A stretch of 64,000 bases of DNA from Hypericum androsaemum (Eukaryota; Streptophyta; Magnoliopsida; Malpighiales; Hypericaceae): assembly GCA_963995505.1 (NCBI GenBank), contig OZ023193.1, positions 3,618,521-3,682,520 on the forward strand, written 5' to 3'. Below are positions 35,514 through 46,369 of the stretch, one piece after another. Positions within the stretch are counted from its first letter, which is position 1. Every line of letters starts with the position of its first letter. A program made the translations under genes and the position numbers. Below the pieces are notes generated by a model. The model saw nothing but the letters and a program-made list of their open reading frames with translations, had not been told where the DNA came from and did no database searches.

Positions 35514-37564
35514 TCAAGCGATCACAACACGACGAACTTATGGACGAAATGATCGATTTTCTTCCTGTTCTTACGAATCTCGATAGTTTTTATTAAAATA
35601 TAAAATCATTTACCACTTACCTGACATATATACGAACTTAATGGGCATGTATTATATGGATTGTTTTAAAAATTGTGGTCCGGTTACATTTAGGCACTAA
35701 TATTTGATTTTTTAATACAAAGATGACGATTTGACCGGGTTTGGAATAGCCTACTCACCCGGTTGAACTTATTGGTCATAAAAAATTTCCAAAGTAATTT
35801 ATCTGAAACAATATATTTTTTATTTTGTTATATTAAAAATAATTAAATTATGAATTTAATATATGTGATAAATTATCTAATAAATATAGATGATGTTTAA
35901 AATTATTTGATATTTTAATACTAAATATAATATATTTTTAATAAAAAATAGTCGACTTAACTGACCGTCGAATGAGTCTCACCAAAAAATAAACAAAATC
36001 TGAATCGTCATCGAAGCTGTTTTTTAAAACATTGATTATAACTTGAATTTATGATAGAGATTCGGTGGAATATTCTATGACAAGGTATCCGTTTGTAACA
36101 AGTCTTCCCTTTCCGGGAACAAAAGGGCAAGGGTATCCGTATAAAGTTTATAAACCTTTGATAAAATTATATATATTGCAAATGCGACTAATTTTTTTTC
36201 TCAGAGGAATTTACTGAGGCAGCTCGGCATTACTTATCTCTCTCCAAATAAATTTATATTATATAATATGTTTTGCGGCCAAACTATCTCCTAGGCGTTG
36301 GAAAAAAATGAATCTGCTATAGCCTGCCTATAGCTTCTAGCTAGGTCCTATATTCGTTTGCAATCAACAAAAGAGCTAAACAGTAAATGATATTTATATT
36401 TTGGATTGGATACAAAAATTCGAATATTATATTAGAACAAATTGAAGACGTGTTTTATTATTATACAAAACCCAAAACGCAGTGCTAATTAAATTTAGAA
36501 GTTAACGAGAGAATAAAGCATATAATATAATATAATCTAATCTAATCTAATCAAAGGCGTAGACGTTGCCAGACAACTTAAAGTAGGAGAAAGTTAAGGA
36601 ATTAGTTGGCCACTAAAAAAACACGACAAAGACCACGGCAGCCATCTACCACTAGAAAGAGGGGAACCTAACGTTATAGTTTGGCACTAAATAAAATATA
36701 GTGCGCGGGCCCCATAATTCAATTTCTCCCCAATAAACTATAAGGATGAAACTGTAATAATTCAAAATACTAAATCATTGTCTCCAATAGCAAAATTTTA
36801 AAAAAAAACAGCGATTGGTACGCTTATATTCTAAACATTTTCACTTGGAAGGAAAGGATCATTATAAAATAATTCTAATTTCAGGTTGCCTCTTTCAAGG
36901 AGTCGAAGTTTTTTATTTTAATACTCATTGGAATGAAAATATGTCCGATCTCATTAAAATCATCAGAGCTGCGGTTATTGGGTGGTGATCCATATGGCAT
37001 GTTTTTTCTGAGGGTTAATCCATATGGCATGTTGGTCGTCTCGGATTGATTGGGCGGTGGTCATCCATCCCCTATTCAGGGTGTTTGGTTATACAGCGTT
37101 TAAGTCACACTATCCATTCTAGATATTTCTAGGATTTTCTTATTAGACGAATTTTTTCGGATATGTATATTTGGTGTCATGCACTTTCGTGATCATGATG
37201 TAACTCATTTCTTGGAATAGTACAATTTATACCTTTTTAAAAAATTACTCAAAATTTTCACGAATCACCCGCTCAATTCTTTAATGATCACCGGCAGGTT
37301 AAGTGTCACTATAAAGGAGCGTATTATTTACCCCCCCCCCCCCCCCCACAAATTAAAGCTTGTAAGTTTTTTTTTTTGAGAAAAAGCTCGTAAATTGAAG
37401 CACTAAGTGAGTTTGATTTTATTTTAAGCCTTACATATAAAAAAGAAATCAACAAATTAAACCTTAAAAAAGACTGGACGATATTTAATTCTAAGTACCA
37501 GTAATACATAAGATACCCATATTTTTATCAACATCCCGTTCGTATCCTTCCGTCTCAATTTCCT
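35514..37564. other. intergenic sequence upstream of the ERF gene
   Basis: AT-rich, no gene seen. It contains a run of 17 C (37331-37347) followed by a T-run, and a short (TAATC)n-like patch near 36530-36550 (AATATAATCTAATCTAATC). Confidence 0.6.
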
Positions 37565-37576
37565 TATATATAAATA
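37565..37576 (+). promoter_or_regulatory. TATA box of the ERF gene
   Basis: TATATATAAATA about 80 bp before the ATG at 37657, with a CT-rich leader (TTCTCTCCCCTTCCCC) after it. Confidence 0.6.
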
Positions 37577-37656
37577 TATATTCTCTCCCCTTCCCCAACT
37601 TCATTCAGTATTACTAAAACCTTACTAGCCCACCGTCCCTTCTAAACATTAATATA

Positions 37657-38304
37657 ATGCAAGAACAAGAAACCCCTAGCAACCCTTCGCTTGGGACACA
37701 AGAAAATGAGACCAAATGCAAGAAAAGAGGACGTGGCGGCGGCGGCGGCGGCTCCGGCTCCAAACATCCGGTGTATAGGGGTGTCCGGATGAGGGCGTGG
37801 GGGAAATGGGTGTCCGAAATCCGACAACCGAGGAAAAAGTCCCGCATTTGGCTCGGGACGTTCCCCACCGCCGAGATGGCCGCGCGTGCCCACGACGCAG
37901 CCGCCCTGACTATTAAAGGCGACTCCGCCATCCTCAACTTCCCGGACCTCGCCGGGTCCCTACCCCGCCCGGCCTCCTCCCTCCCATCTGATGTACAGGC
38001 GGCCGCTGCCAAGGCGGCCGCCATGTACGATGCCAAATCGTCATCGTCATCGTCATCCTCTTATCTGGATGGGGAGAATGAGTCGCCGGAGCTGGGTCCC
38101 ATAGTGGAGCTGCCTAATATAGAAGGGAGCAGCTTGCTGGAGTTTGACTCGGGCGAGTTGCTGATGGTTGACTCAGTTGATGGATGGGATTATTGGGGTT
38201 GTGAGCTGCTAATATCTGACGAGTTCTTGCTTGGTTTGGAGTTGGAAGGTAACTTGGGCAGCAACTTCTTTGGTGCTTCTTCTTTGTGGGGTAAAATTAA
38301 TTAG
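37657..38304 (+). CDS. AP2/ERF transcription factor, DREB group (A-4 type), 215 aa
   Basis: Single-exon gene, as usual for this family. One AP2 DNA-binding domain spans residues about 36-93 ([18 protein letters not shown] to SAILNFPD), with the [20 protein letters not shown] core. It is followed by the LPRPAS and [10 protein letters not shown] segment characteristic of DREB A-4 proteins such as TINY and ERF036. The diagnostic pair is V14 and residue 19; here V14 is present but residue 19 is Q rather than the common E. A polar start with a GGGGGGSGS linker precedes the domain. The acidic C-terminal half ([19 protein letters not shown]) probably activates transcription. Such factors bind DRE/GCC-like elements in stress and growth responses. 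Position between MTV1 and NUP35 agrees with ERF036 synteny. Confidence 0.93.
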   Translation: MQEQETPSNPSLGTQENETKCKKRGRGGGGGGSGSKHPVYRGVRMRAWGKWVSEIRQPRKKSRIWLGTFPTAEMAARAHDAAALTIKGDSAILNFPDLAGSLPRPASSLPSDVQAAAAKAAAMYDAKSSSSSSSSYLDGENESPELGPIVELPNIEGSSLLEFDSGELLMVDSVDGWDYWGCELLISDEFLLGLELEGNLGSNFFGASSLWGKIN

Positions 38305-39603
38305 TTTAATTTGATTGCTAATTTTTTTGGGGTATTTTTCAATTTCATTGTTCTGATTTTAGGGAGAAAGAAGTGTCTGGCTTATTTTAGGTAGCGTATT
38401 ATTAGTTCTGGACTCATATATAAATATAATAAGTCAGCCATACACTAATTAATTGTTACTCGTGGATTCAACGCTGTTAGCAGTTGAGAATAATGTACAG
38501 AGAATATATATATACTGTGTACTATAATTTGTAATATATAGCCTATATATACAGGGTCTATCGTATTGGATTAGCCATTCAATATTATAATATTTGGAGC
38601 ATGTAATAAATACATTTCAAGGAATAAGGATTTTTGTTGTATTTGCTTTATAATTGTTATTATTTTTACATTTAAGTCAAAACATTAAGGCAATATCTTG
38701 ATGAACTCAACATACTCATAAAGAAAATCAATTATTCTTGTAATTAGGAATGTGTTAATCTCATCAAGCCACATTCAAACGTTGCTCATCGAACTTTCAC
38801 TTTACCAACAAAACAAAGACCGTGTGAGGGTAACAAGTACATGATGAACCTCCTCTCATACAGTGTAAGAATTTTTATATTCAAATCAAAATTTTAAGAT
38901 AATAATTTTTGTGATATTCAAATGTCAATATACTATTTTTTATCAATGTATTCTTTCCTTGCTACGTTTTTCCTTTTGGGTTTTCACAGGAAAGGTTTTA
39001 ACAAGGAGGGACGACGATCGCAGTCTTATTTGACATGGCAGGGAGAATACCACATTAAGTATGGTATATATATTACGATGATTAATAATACATTTATCTT
39101 TAAAAAAAATTTAAGATAATAAATGTTCAATAAATATAAATAAGTTCACAATCATAATTAATAATGCGATAATTTTTTAGAATAATTTTGTTCCTCACCT
39201 TTTTTCCCCTTTTAATCGCATACAATACCTGCTCCTTTTTCACCTTTTCGATCATATCGTTAACAAACCTATCGAATTAAATATCTCCAATTGTTGAAGC
39301 TCGGGAGCTTAATTGATTGCATTTGATTTCATTTTTTTGGGCATGATAGAATGGCGGGACTAAGCTTGTCCTTTTTTGTTCACATCAATAATTACTTGCA
39401 TGTCGTGTCTCACCTGATCGATGACGAGGAAACGCCACTTGTTCCCCTTTTTGAACCAAAAACAACGAGAAAATGACTTGGTTCTTATCTACAATCGTTC
39501 TTTCTAAAAGATAAATTTTTTATAACAAAAACAGTCTGTCCGGTTTGATCATCCTATGTACAATTGTTTTAAATTTGAAAAAATATGGCCTCTATCAATA
39601 CCA
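38305..39603. other. intergenic sequence downstream of the ERF gene
   Basis: AT-rich, with the ERF 3' untranslated region at its start. No further gene is recognised; the frame at 38922 has no motif. Confidence 0.55.
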
Positions 39604-41033
39604 TTTTAATTTGGAAAAAGTCCTATTAAGTACCCTGTAGTTTCAGACTTTTAGAATTAAGGCCATGTGGTTTCGAATTGGGAATTTAGTACCCTGTAGT
39701 TTACACATTTTTTCCCGGGCAGGTCCAAGGTAGCTACCCGGGTCTTACCCGGCCCCACATCAGACTTGACTGATGATGTGGCATGCCATCACATTTTCTT
39801 TAAAACAAATTATATTTTTAAAAAGTTTCAAAATGGTCCCAATAAATTTTATTTTATTCAAAATATTATTCTCTCCTCCTCCGTCTCTCTCTTCTCTATC
39901 CTCCCTTCCTCTCCCTTTCTTTCTCCTCCTTTCCTCTTCCTCTCTTCTCACAAAATTCCATTGAAGCTTAACCTCCATCACCAACTACTCCCTCTCCAAG
40001 CCCTCATCCCCTCGTCATCTGGCTCAATGGAGGTTAAGCCCAAGAAGCCCAAAATCATCGAGGTCAACATTTCGCTCACGGGCAACACCGTCCCTAACCT
40101 ACTGCAACTTGTCCTTTTTCAAAAATTAGAGACGGCTGAGACGGGAGAAGTCGTCGGATTGGAGATGGGAGACGGGAAAAAAAATACCAATTTGACAAAT
40201 TAATTGAAGAATTTAGGGTTCCTTCGGTCTCCGAAGACCTTCCATGGTTTCCGCTTCTGGGTTTTGTAAATTCACAGGAACAAGGGAGAGGAGAGTGTGA
40301 GGAAGAAGCTCAAGGTTGATTGTTACAGGAAGCATCGAACACCATCCAGGAGTTGTGTCTCACTGGAAAATTATCGAACACCTTGAGGACTAAATTTTGT
40401 TAGCGTTCAAAGCAAAAAAAAAAGCCATAGAAACGGAGACCATGGAAAAAAAAGCCATAACCCATCTCCTCCAATTATTGCTTTTTAATTTTGGAGACCA
40501 TGGAAAAAGTCATCGAACACCATTCAAAGTTGATTATTATAGCAACTCAATTTGTCTCTATTGTCCATAACCCATCTCCCCAGTTATTGCTTGTTAATTT
40601 TGTCTGTTCCTAAGGAAAAAAGTTCCTGTAGAATAGAAACATGATATTATACACAAGCTCATAATTCACAGTTAACTTGTGTGAGTCCATTTAATTGGAC
40701 AAGTTTATGGGGTGCTTGTTAAAGGTCATCAATGGAGTTTTGTGAGAAGAGAGGAAGAGGGAAGGAGGAGAAAGAAAGGGAGAGGGAGGGAGGAGAGAAT
40801 AATATTTTGAATAAAATAAAATTTATTAGGACCATTTTTAAACTTTTTAAAATATACTTCGTTTTAAGAAAAATGTGATGGCATGCCACATCATCAATCA
40901 AGTCTGATGTGGCCATCCAGATGGCCGGGTAAGACCCGGACAGCAACTTTGGACCTGCCCGGGAAAAAATGTGTAAATCACAGGGTACTAAATTTCCAAT
41001 TCGAAACCACATGGCCTTAATTCTGAAAGTCTA

Positions 41034-42986
41034 TGTTAGGAATTCAGCAACTAGAGAACAAGATCGCACAAAGAACACGGAACAAGAGAATTACGTGGTT
41101 CGGCCTAATGCCTACGTCCACGGTGAGAAAGGAGAACTTTTATTGATGGATCCGAGTCACAAAGCTATACAAAACCTTAGGGTAACATGCCTTTATATAG
41201 AGCCAAACCCTTGTTGTACAAGTAACCTATCTATGTCTAATTAGGAGTCCAAAACCTAGTCAGAATAGGAATAGGAATATGAAATAAGTCTTTCCTATTT
41301 CTCGCCATCCCAACAATCTCCACCTTGGCGAGAAATCATCTCGTGGAAGAACCATGAAGCTCCACCCGAACTTCAACAAACTCCACCTTGACAAAACACC
41401 GCCCCATGAAGAACCATGAGATCTTGCAAAACCAATCCGACTCCACCGACTCCATCTCGGACCATAGATAACTACATCAATAAGACCATCTCAACTTTCT
41501 CTTCACCTTTTGTTCAATCACTTGGAGCCAGCCCCCAAACTCGAGCTTCTGAGCTTGCTTGGCCTATTTTCTCCAATCTCTATTGAACCCCAACTAGCAA
41601 GTCCACCTGTTGAAGCAACCTTGCGACCAATAGACACGCCCTCTATTTTTCGGTCAGCCCTATGCTCCGCAACCTCGAACCGCTCTTCCGTTGGACCTTT
41701 TTGCCTCAAACTAATGCTACTTGCCATAGCATACAAAGGGCAACCTTTTGTTCCACCAAGTAGAACCCTCGACATGCTTCGAACTCTACTGTTCGGCCTT
41801 GAGTGAGATACCCAATTCGCCCGTGGTGTCACCAATGGCTTCGCATGCCCAATGCCAAACCTACCCAACACCTTTGACGTGCACGTCCCTTTAGACAACC
41901 ATAGCAGGGCCCAGCTAACAATGCTTCTCCGAGACAACCATGGCTCCTTGCCAACCATGCCTCCACGAAACAACCATAGCTTGCTATCCATGTCTCTGCG
42001 AATCCCAACTACAGTCAAACCATCCATGTCAAGCCTTTGCTCCCTCATACGAACCAACCTCATATGACTTGAGCTTTTCTCCACTTCATCAGACCCATTG
42101 ATGTGACTCCGCCTACAACAATGTTCCCCACTAACCTGTAGGTATTTTCTTTCACCCTTCATCCCTACCATCGCATCCTTCTCTACCTTTATTAGCCTAC
42201 CGTTATAACTATCACCGTTATAATCGAAGGTCACTAACAAAAAGAGATTACCAGGATGCATTGGACTTGATGAGACAGAAAGCCAGTCACCATCCGACCC
42301 GTCTGAATATGTGGCCATGGTTGTGGATACCGATCCCTCCTCGTTGTCTTGATCCCCAGTTCGTCCTGGATAGTCCCCTTCATGCGCCCTTCTCAGCACT
42401 TGAAGCCACTTCCATTGAACTTCTTTGACTCCGACCTGAATCCTCTTCCACAACCCAGCTGGTGGCTCCTCATCATCCGCCAAGCACAAGCGAATTTTTG
42501 CTACCACCTTGGCCTCCAACTCCTTCCACTCTTGCTCCTCCATCTTCTCGGGCTTCTTCTCCGAGAGCGCGATGACCATCCCTTGTTGCACGAGGAGATC
42601 CTTGACACGCCTTTGCCATAACCCAAAATTCGAAGAACCATCGAACTTCACAAGAGCAAACTTCGCGCCGTCCGTCATCCTCCAACCCAATCTCTGATAC
42701 CAATTGTTAGGAATTCAGCAACTAGAGAACAAGATCGCACAAAGAACACGGAACAAGAGAATTACGTGGTTCGGCTTAATGCCTACGTCCACGGTGAGAA
42801 AGGAGAACTTTTATTGATGGATCCGAGTCACAAAGCTATACAAAACCTTAGGGTAACATGCCTTTATATAGAGCCAAACCCTTGTTGTACAAGTAACCTA
42901 TCTATGTCTAATTAGGAGTCCAAAACCTAGTCAGAATAGGAATAAGAATATGAAATAAGTCTTTCCTATTTCTCGCCATCCCAACA
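41034..42986 (-). mobile_element. small non-autonomous copia element nested in the MULE, TSD GTCTA
   Basis: LTRs 41034-41315 and 42705-42986 are both 282 bp and differ at only about two sites that I can see (CGGCC/CGGCT and TAGG/TAAG). The flanks GTCTA (41029-41033 and 42987-42991) are a perfect duplication. On the minus strand the primer site TGGTATCAGAG (42692-42702) lies two bases inside the 5' LTR and a purine-rich AAGGTGGAGAT borders the 3' LTR. The element is 1953 bp, too short for a full Pol. The close LTRs point to a recent insertion, so it must have been mobilised by an intact relative. Confidence 0.95.
41518..42690 (-). CDS. deleted but still open copia Gag-Pol derivative, 390 aa
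   Basis: The frame starts MGWRMTDGAKFALVKFDGSS, a copia Gag N-terminus (usual form MADGAKFALxKFDG), and continues through LWQRRVKDLLVQQG and IRLCLADDE. After that only pieces of Pol remain, out of their usual spacing: a protease-like DGDWLSVSSSPMHP, an integrase-region KGERKYLQVSG and SSSHMRLVRM, and an RT-end VLGRFGIGHAKPLVTP plus CPLYAM. Zinc knuckle, protease active site, integrase core, YVDD and RNase H are all missing. Several separate deletions must have kept or restored an open frame. Whether a protein is made is unknown; it might act as a truncated Gag or simply be neutral. Confidence 0.8.
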   Translation of the reverse strand: MGWRMTDGAKFALVKFDGSSNFGLWQRRVKDLLVQQGMVIALSEKKPEKMEEQEWKELEAKVVAKIRLCLADDEEPPAGLWKRIQVGVKEVQWKWLQVLRRAHEGDYPGRTGDQDNEEGSVSTTMATYSDGSDGDWLSVSSSPMHPGNLFLLVTFDYNGDSYNGRLIKVEKDAMVGMKGERKYLQVSGEHCCRRSHINGSDEVEKSSSHMRLVRMREQRLDMDGLTVVGIRRDMDSKLWLFRGGMVGKEPWLSRRSIVSWALLWLSKGTCTSKVLGRFGIGHAKPLVTPRANWVSHSRPNSRVRSMSRVLLGGTKGCPLYAMASSISLRQKGPTEERFEVAEHRADRKIEGVSIGRKVASTGGLASWGSIEIGENRPSKLRSSSLGAGSK

Positions 42987-43031
42987 GTCTAAAACTACAG
43001 GATACTTAATAGGACTTTTCCCTTTTAATTT

Positions 43032-43702
43032 TCCATACAAGATCATTTCAATGAGCAAATGTAGATGATCTTTCTTCCCACGGTGTCACGATCAAGCCTA
43101 CTTCAACTTAAATCATTTTTTTCTGACATGTACTGTGAGTAACAAGTTGAATTGTAAACTTGCGTTAAAATTTTTCCTCAAAAAAAACTTGCGTTAAAAT
43201 TCCATACAATGAGTCTTAATATTTTTGTCATCATATTCAACTCGAATTAGTCAGTATATCAGATTTTCAGGTACAGGAAGAAACTGAAATAAAGCTTAAT
43301 TAATTTTTTTTTTGTTGCTGATGGAACAAAGCTTAATATATGTAGAGAAATCTGTGTGTATTTATGAGTTCTCCTATCCAATCTGCGTGTATTTTTCTTA
43401 TAAAAGAAGGAAGGACAAAAATTCAGAAAGGTACCGTTGCAAAATAGAAAGCATAGGATTTCCTGCAGTTGATGTGACTTGCTCATATTACCGTTGGAGG
43501 ATGTAACATTGAAATTTCGCCGCCTGGTTCACCCGAAAAGTCCAAAAAGGTCCTGACCAAAAAAAAGTCCAAAAAGATAACAACAAGCGACAGCGAAACC
43601 ACAAAAGTTAAAATTACATATTTAGTCACTCAAATATTAGAAGACTTCAGCCAGATCATTTACTAATATCTATAGTTTCAATGATCAATGGTAAACAACA
43701 AG
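43032..43702. other. AT-rich intergenic sequence
   Basis: No gene recognised before the tRNA. Confidence 0.5.
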
Positions 43703-43775
43703 GCGCCCATGGCCTAATGGATAAGGCGCTTGACTTCTAATCAAGCGATTGTGGGTTCGAATCCCACTGGGCGTG
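43703..43775 (+). tRNA. tRNA-Arg (anticodon UCU)
   Basis: 73 nt folding as a cloverleaf. The acceptor stem pairs GCGCCCA with TGGGCGT (first pair G-U). The D-arm is GGCCTAATGGATAAGGC, the anticodon stem CTTGA/TCAAG with loop CTTCTAA giving TCT, and the T-arm GTGGGTTCGAATCCCAC. The discriminator is G, no CCA is encoded and no intron is present, as for a nuclear plant gene. The internal A and B boxes are both intact. A T-run (ATTATTTTTTT, from 43778) directly after the gene can serve as the RNA polymerase III terminator. Confidence 0.97.
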
Positions 43776-43955
43776 CATTATTTTTTTAACTAGCGTTACT
43801 GTTTTTATACATTTTTAAGTAATATTCATTCTTGGAATAAAACCATTCTTTGTAGATACTCAAAAAAAAAAATTTCTTCGTGCATTAATTTTTTTTAACT
43901 AGCGTTGCTTGCTTTTTACCTTTTTAATATCATCCTTGGAATAAAATCATTCTTG
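43776..43955. repeat. imperfect tandem duplication of tRNA 3' flank
   Basis: CGTGCATTA-T-run-AACTAGCGTT...TTGGAATAAAA...CATTCTT occurs twice (about 43772-43855 and 43877-43955), including the last bases of the tRNA in the first copy. The second copy lacks the rest of the tRNA. Confidence 0.75.
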
Positions 43956-44410
43956 AAAGGAGAATTCGTAAGAAAGAAAATTAAAAGAAAACAGAATGAA
44001 AATATAAGTTAGGCACTTTGTAGTGGATAATATCCCACTTCATTAAATTAAATTTGGGGTACATATAGAAATATCTGTAGTGGACAATTAATACTGATTC
44101 TAAAAAGATTGATAAGTAAAAATTTATGGGGATGGGGAAAACTAATTGTAGGCAATTAGTCTTAATTCTCACGAGATTAACAATTGCAATTTCTAGTTTC
44201 TGAGAACTATTTATAAATGCAATTTAATCCACAAACTAGAACGCATATCTGATCGTAATAACAAATCTCATAAATTTTTAGGAGTTTCTAATTGAACCTC
44301 GGACCAATGACCATCTCTCAAACCCTAAACTAGAGCAAGATTCCAATAGCCAGGAATCCAAATTACAAAGAAGACAACACTAAACTATAAATAGTCCAAT
44401 AATCAAAAAA

Positions 44411-45066
44411 TCAACAGAGAGCAGCCAAACAAACGGCAAACAAAAACACCAAGCCAACTAATGGAAGTGTAGTTCCAGCTCCTGATGAGCTCGGCTGGTA
44501 TTGAGGGGATGGTGCCTGTGGGAAGTAGTTGCTTGGGGGAGAAGCAATGTAAGGCGGGGAGTAATGGCCGGGATGATGATGGTAGCCCATGACCTCGACG
44601 AACAACCGCTGCCCTTTCTTGCAGTGGCCATGGTTGCCACTTATGTAGTAGAATGGCCCTGGCCTGTCCAGCTTGAAGGTGCTGTTCCCGTTGTCGAAGG
44701 CGACGACCGGCCGACTCGCGTTGCAGTGGTAGTAACCCGATTTGTCTACTTGGCATACCGAGTCATGCTTGTAGACGAACTCTGCCGTATCGAATTCGAA
44801 CGAATACAAATCATAAACCTAGAAGAGAAGTGGGTAAATGAGGCAGTAAACAAACACTCACCAAGAGAGTCACCAACTTGGAAGCGATGCATTATTGCCC
44901 AATTAGTATAAACCTGAGACTGGTTCTCCTTTGGTTCGCGCCACCCGAACTCGCCTCCCACCTTGATCACCCTACTTCCACCAACCGAGCTAGCCCCTCC
45001 ACTGGTCAACGAAGCGAAAAGAATCACAATGTTGAAGATACCCACAAGAGATCCCATGTTGGCCAT
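44411..45066 (-). CDS. early nodulin-like (phytocyanin) GPI-anchored protein, 191 aa, two exons
   Basis: Exons 44862-45066 and 44411-44781 join in phase (80-bp intron, GTGAGT...CGGCAG). The start MANMGSLVG (ATG 45064-45066) opens a signal peptide; an ATG 12 bases upstream (45078) would give 195 aa. A plastocyanin-like domain follows (VGGEFGWREP, NWAIMHRFQVGDSL-EFVYKHDSV, GYYHCNASRP, FYYISGNHGHCKKGQRLFVEV) with the disulfide cysteines. The first copper histidine is not evident, as in most early nodulin-like proteins, which do not bind copper. A proline-rich, arabinogalactan-like stretch and a hydrophobic C-terminal tail (PLVGLVFLFAVCLAALC) predict a GPI anchor and a place at the plasma membrane or wall. 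A decoy AG at 44819 would give a stop; the acceptor used here restores the conserved FxVGDSLxFxY block. Confidence 0.9.
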
Positions 45067-45117
45067 GAACCTGATCAAGTTTTTTGGCTTTGAAGATTTG
45101 GGGATTGGAGCTTTAGC

Positions 45118-45129
45118 TTATATATATAG
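45118..45129 (-). promoter_or_regulatory. TATA box of the early nodulin-like gene
   Basis: CTATATATATAA on the minus strand, about 52 bp before the ATG. Confidence 0.6.
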
Positions 45130-45655
45130 TGTGTGCGTTACTATGTGGGGTGAGGCCGTGGGTGGTTAATTTGTAGTCCAAAACGTGGTACACTTTGTGG
45201 TTCGTTAGGGCACAAACGTGTGGGTGCCGGGTAAATAGTGGAAGTTGGTTTCTTTTTTAACCTAAGTGGCTTTCGATTTTCTGTTGAATTGGTCAAAATA
45301 AGAAGCTCTTCGAGGATAAAAAGCTGAGGCTATTAGGCTTCTATGGCCCAAAAGATGGAGAAAGCTCAGCTCACCGCCAGGCCTACAAGTCAACTTACTA
45401 ATTGGTGATTACGTGGGATGTTTATGCGAACGCTCTTCTAATTTTGCAGTATTCCGTTTACTAGAATGATTTTTCGTTTATATTACATGTTATTCGGTTG
45501 ATTGTACTGACTAATTAATGTTTGAATTGTATAAAATATTTAAAATGTGACAAAATTTTCCCAACAAATATTTTAAAAAAATATTTCCAAAGACAGAAAT
45601 TCATGATCTCGTTAAGCTAGAACGACACACCTAGAATGATTAAAAAGTCAATTTA
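45130..45655. other. intergenic sequence upstream of the early nodulin-like gene
   Basis: No gene recognised. GTGGGATGTTTATGCGAACGC near 45413 recurs in similar form near 49675, a relic of a shared repeat. Confidence 0.5.
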
Positions 45656-45978
45656 TGTAACGCCCCGTGATCCGACCGACTATCTCCACAGACCAACACG
45701 GGTCTTTTCCAGCGTGCTTTGTCCTCACTCACATGTATCCCGAAAAACTTTCCATGAGGTCACCCATCCTGATTCTACTCCCGACCAAATGCGTTTAACC
45801 TTGGAGTTCTCATATGATGTGTGCCAGAAAAGAAGGTACATCTTGTTGGTATGGATAGTATCAATCAAATCACTTAAGCATTTTAGATAGAACATATTAT
45901 TAACAGGGTATGAGAATTTACTAAATTTATTCAAATAGAGTGGTGTGCAACATCCACTAATAGAATGGTCATCCTACA
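45656..45978 (-). mobile_element. Cassandra-like LTR with 5S rRNA-derived segment
   Basis: Read on the minus strand the segment runs from TGTAGGATGACC to GGGGCGTTACA (323 bp, TG...CA). Its middle (about 45745-45812) reads AGAACTCCAAGGTTAAACGC, then TTTGGTCGGGAGTAG and AGGATGGGTGACCTCATGG, which follows plant 5S rRNA with its internal control region (A box, intermediate element, C box). Cassandra is the known TRIM family whose LTRs carry 5S sequences. I see no second LTR or target duplication, so this is a solo or broken copy. A related end (ACATCCACTAATAAGAGTGG) lies at 49770-49806. Confidence 0.72.
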
Positions 45979-46129
45979 GCCTACCTACTTCGGAGGATTC
46001 TATTTCCTACAAGTTTTAGTTAATCGTAATTAGATCAATTGGGTCTTGATAATTAGGCGCTTTAATAGTTTTAGTTGCCTATAATTGTTCTCAGATTTGG
46101 ACGTCAACTTACTTTGTGAGCGTCTCTTC

Positions 46130-46269
46130 AGGTCAAGTTGGGTTCTCTCGGATCAGATTGAGCTCCCTCAGATAAGGTTAGGTTATCTTAGGTCATGTTG
46201 GGTTCTTTTAGATCAAGTCAGGTTCCCTGAGGTTAGGTCGGATTCCCTCAGGTTAGATCGGGTCTAACA
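46130..46269. repeat. 20-bp minisatellite, seven units
   Basis: Seven successive diverged units of 20 bp with consensus near AGGTCAGGTTGGGTTCCCTC fill 140 bp. Individual units differ at 3-6 positions, so the array is old. Confidence 0.85.
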
Positions 46270-46369
46270 CTTGGAGAGGTTGGAAGGACCCCTCAGGCCA
46301 GGCATTCATTAGGCTTGTATGAACTACCTCGGTCATATGTTAGCTCCAGGGAGCACCCATCCTTTGCGT

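Larger units (their letters stand above)
39613..43022. mobile_element. second MULE with about 300-350-bp TIRs, interrupted by an LTR element
   Basis: The ends GGAAAAAGTCCTATTAAGTA (39613) and the inverted equivalent finishing at 43022 start long inverted repeats that run to about 39965 on the left and from about 40731 on the right. The right TIR is split by a copia-type insertion at 41034-42986. The flanks TTTTAATTT (39604-39612 and 43023-43031) form a 9-bp duplication typical of Mutator-like elements. Without the insertion the element is about 1.45 kb. The interior (about 39990-40720) may hold captured gene sequence, including a frame from ATG 40027 (MEVKPKKPKIIEVNIS) that I do not recognise. 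No transposase. Confidence 0.9.

Noticed and set aside
46130..46269. Regularly spaced short repeats considered as a CRISPR array
   Set aside because: Units are contiguous without spacers and the genome is a plant's; it is a minisatellite.
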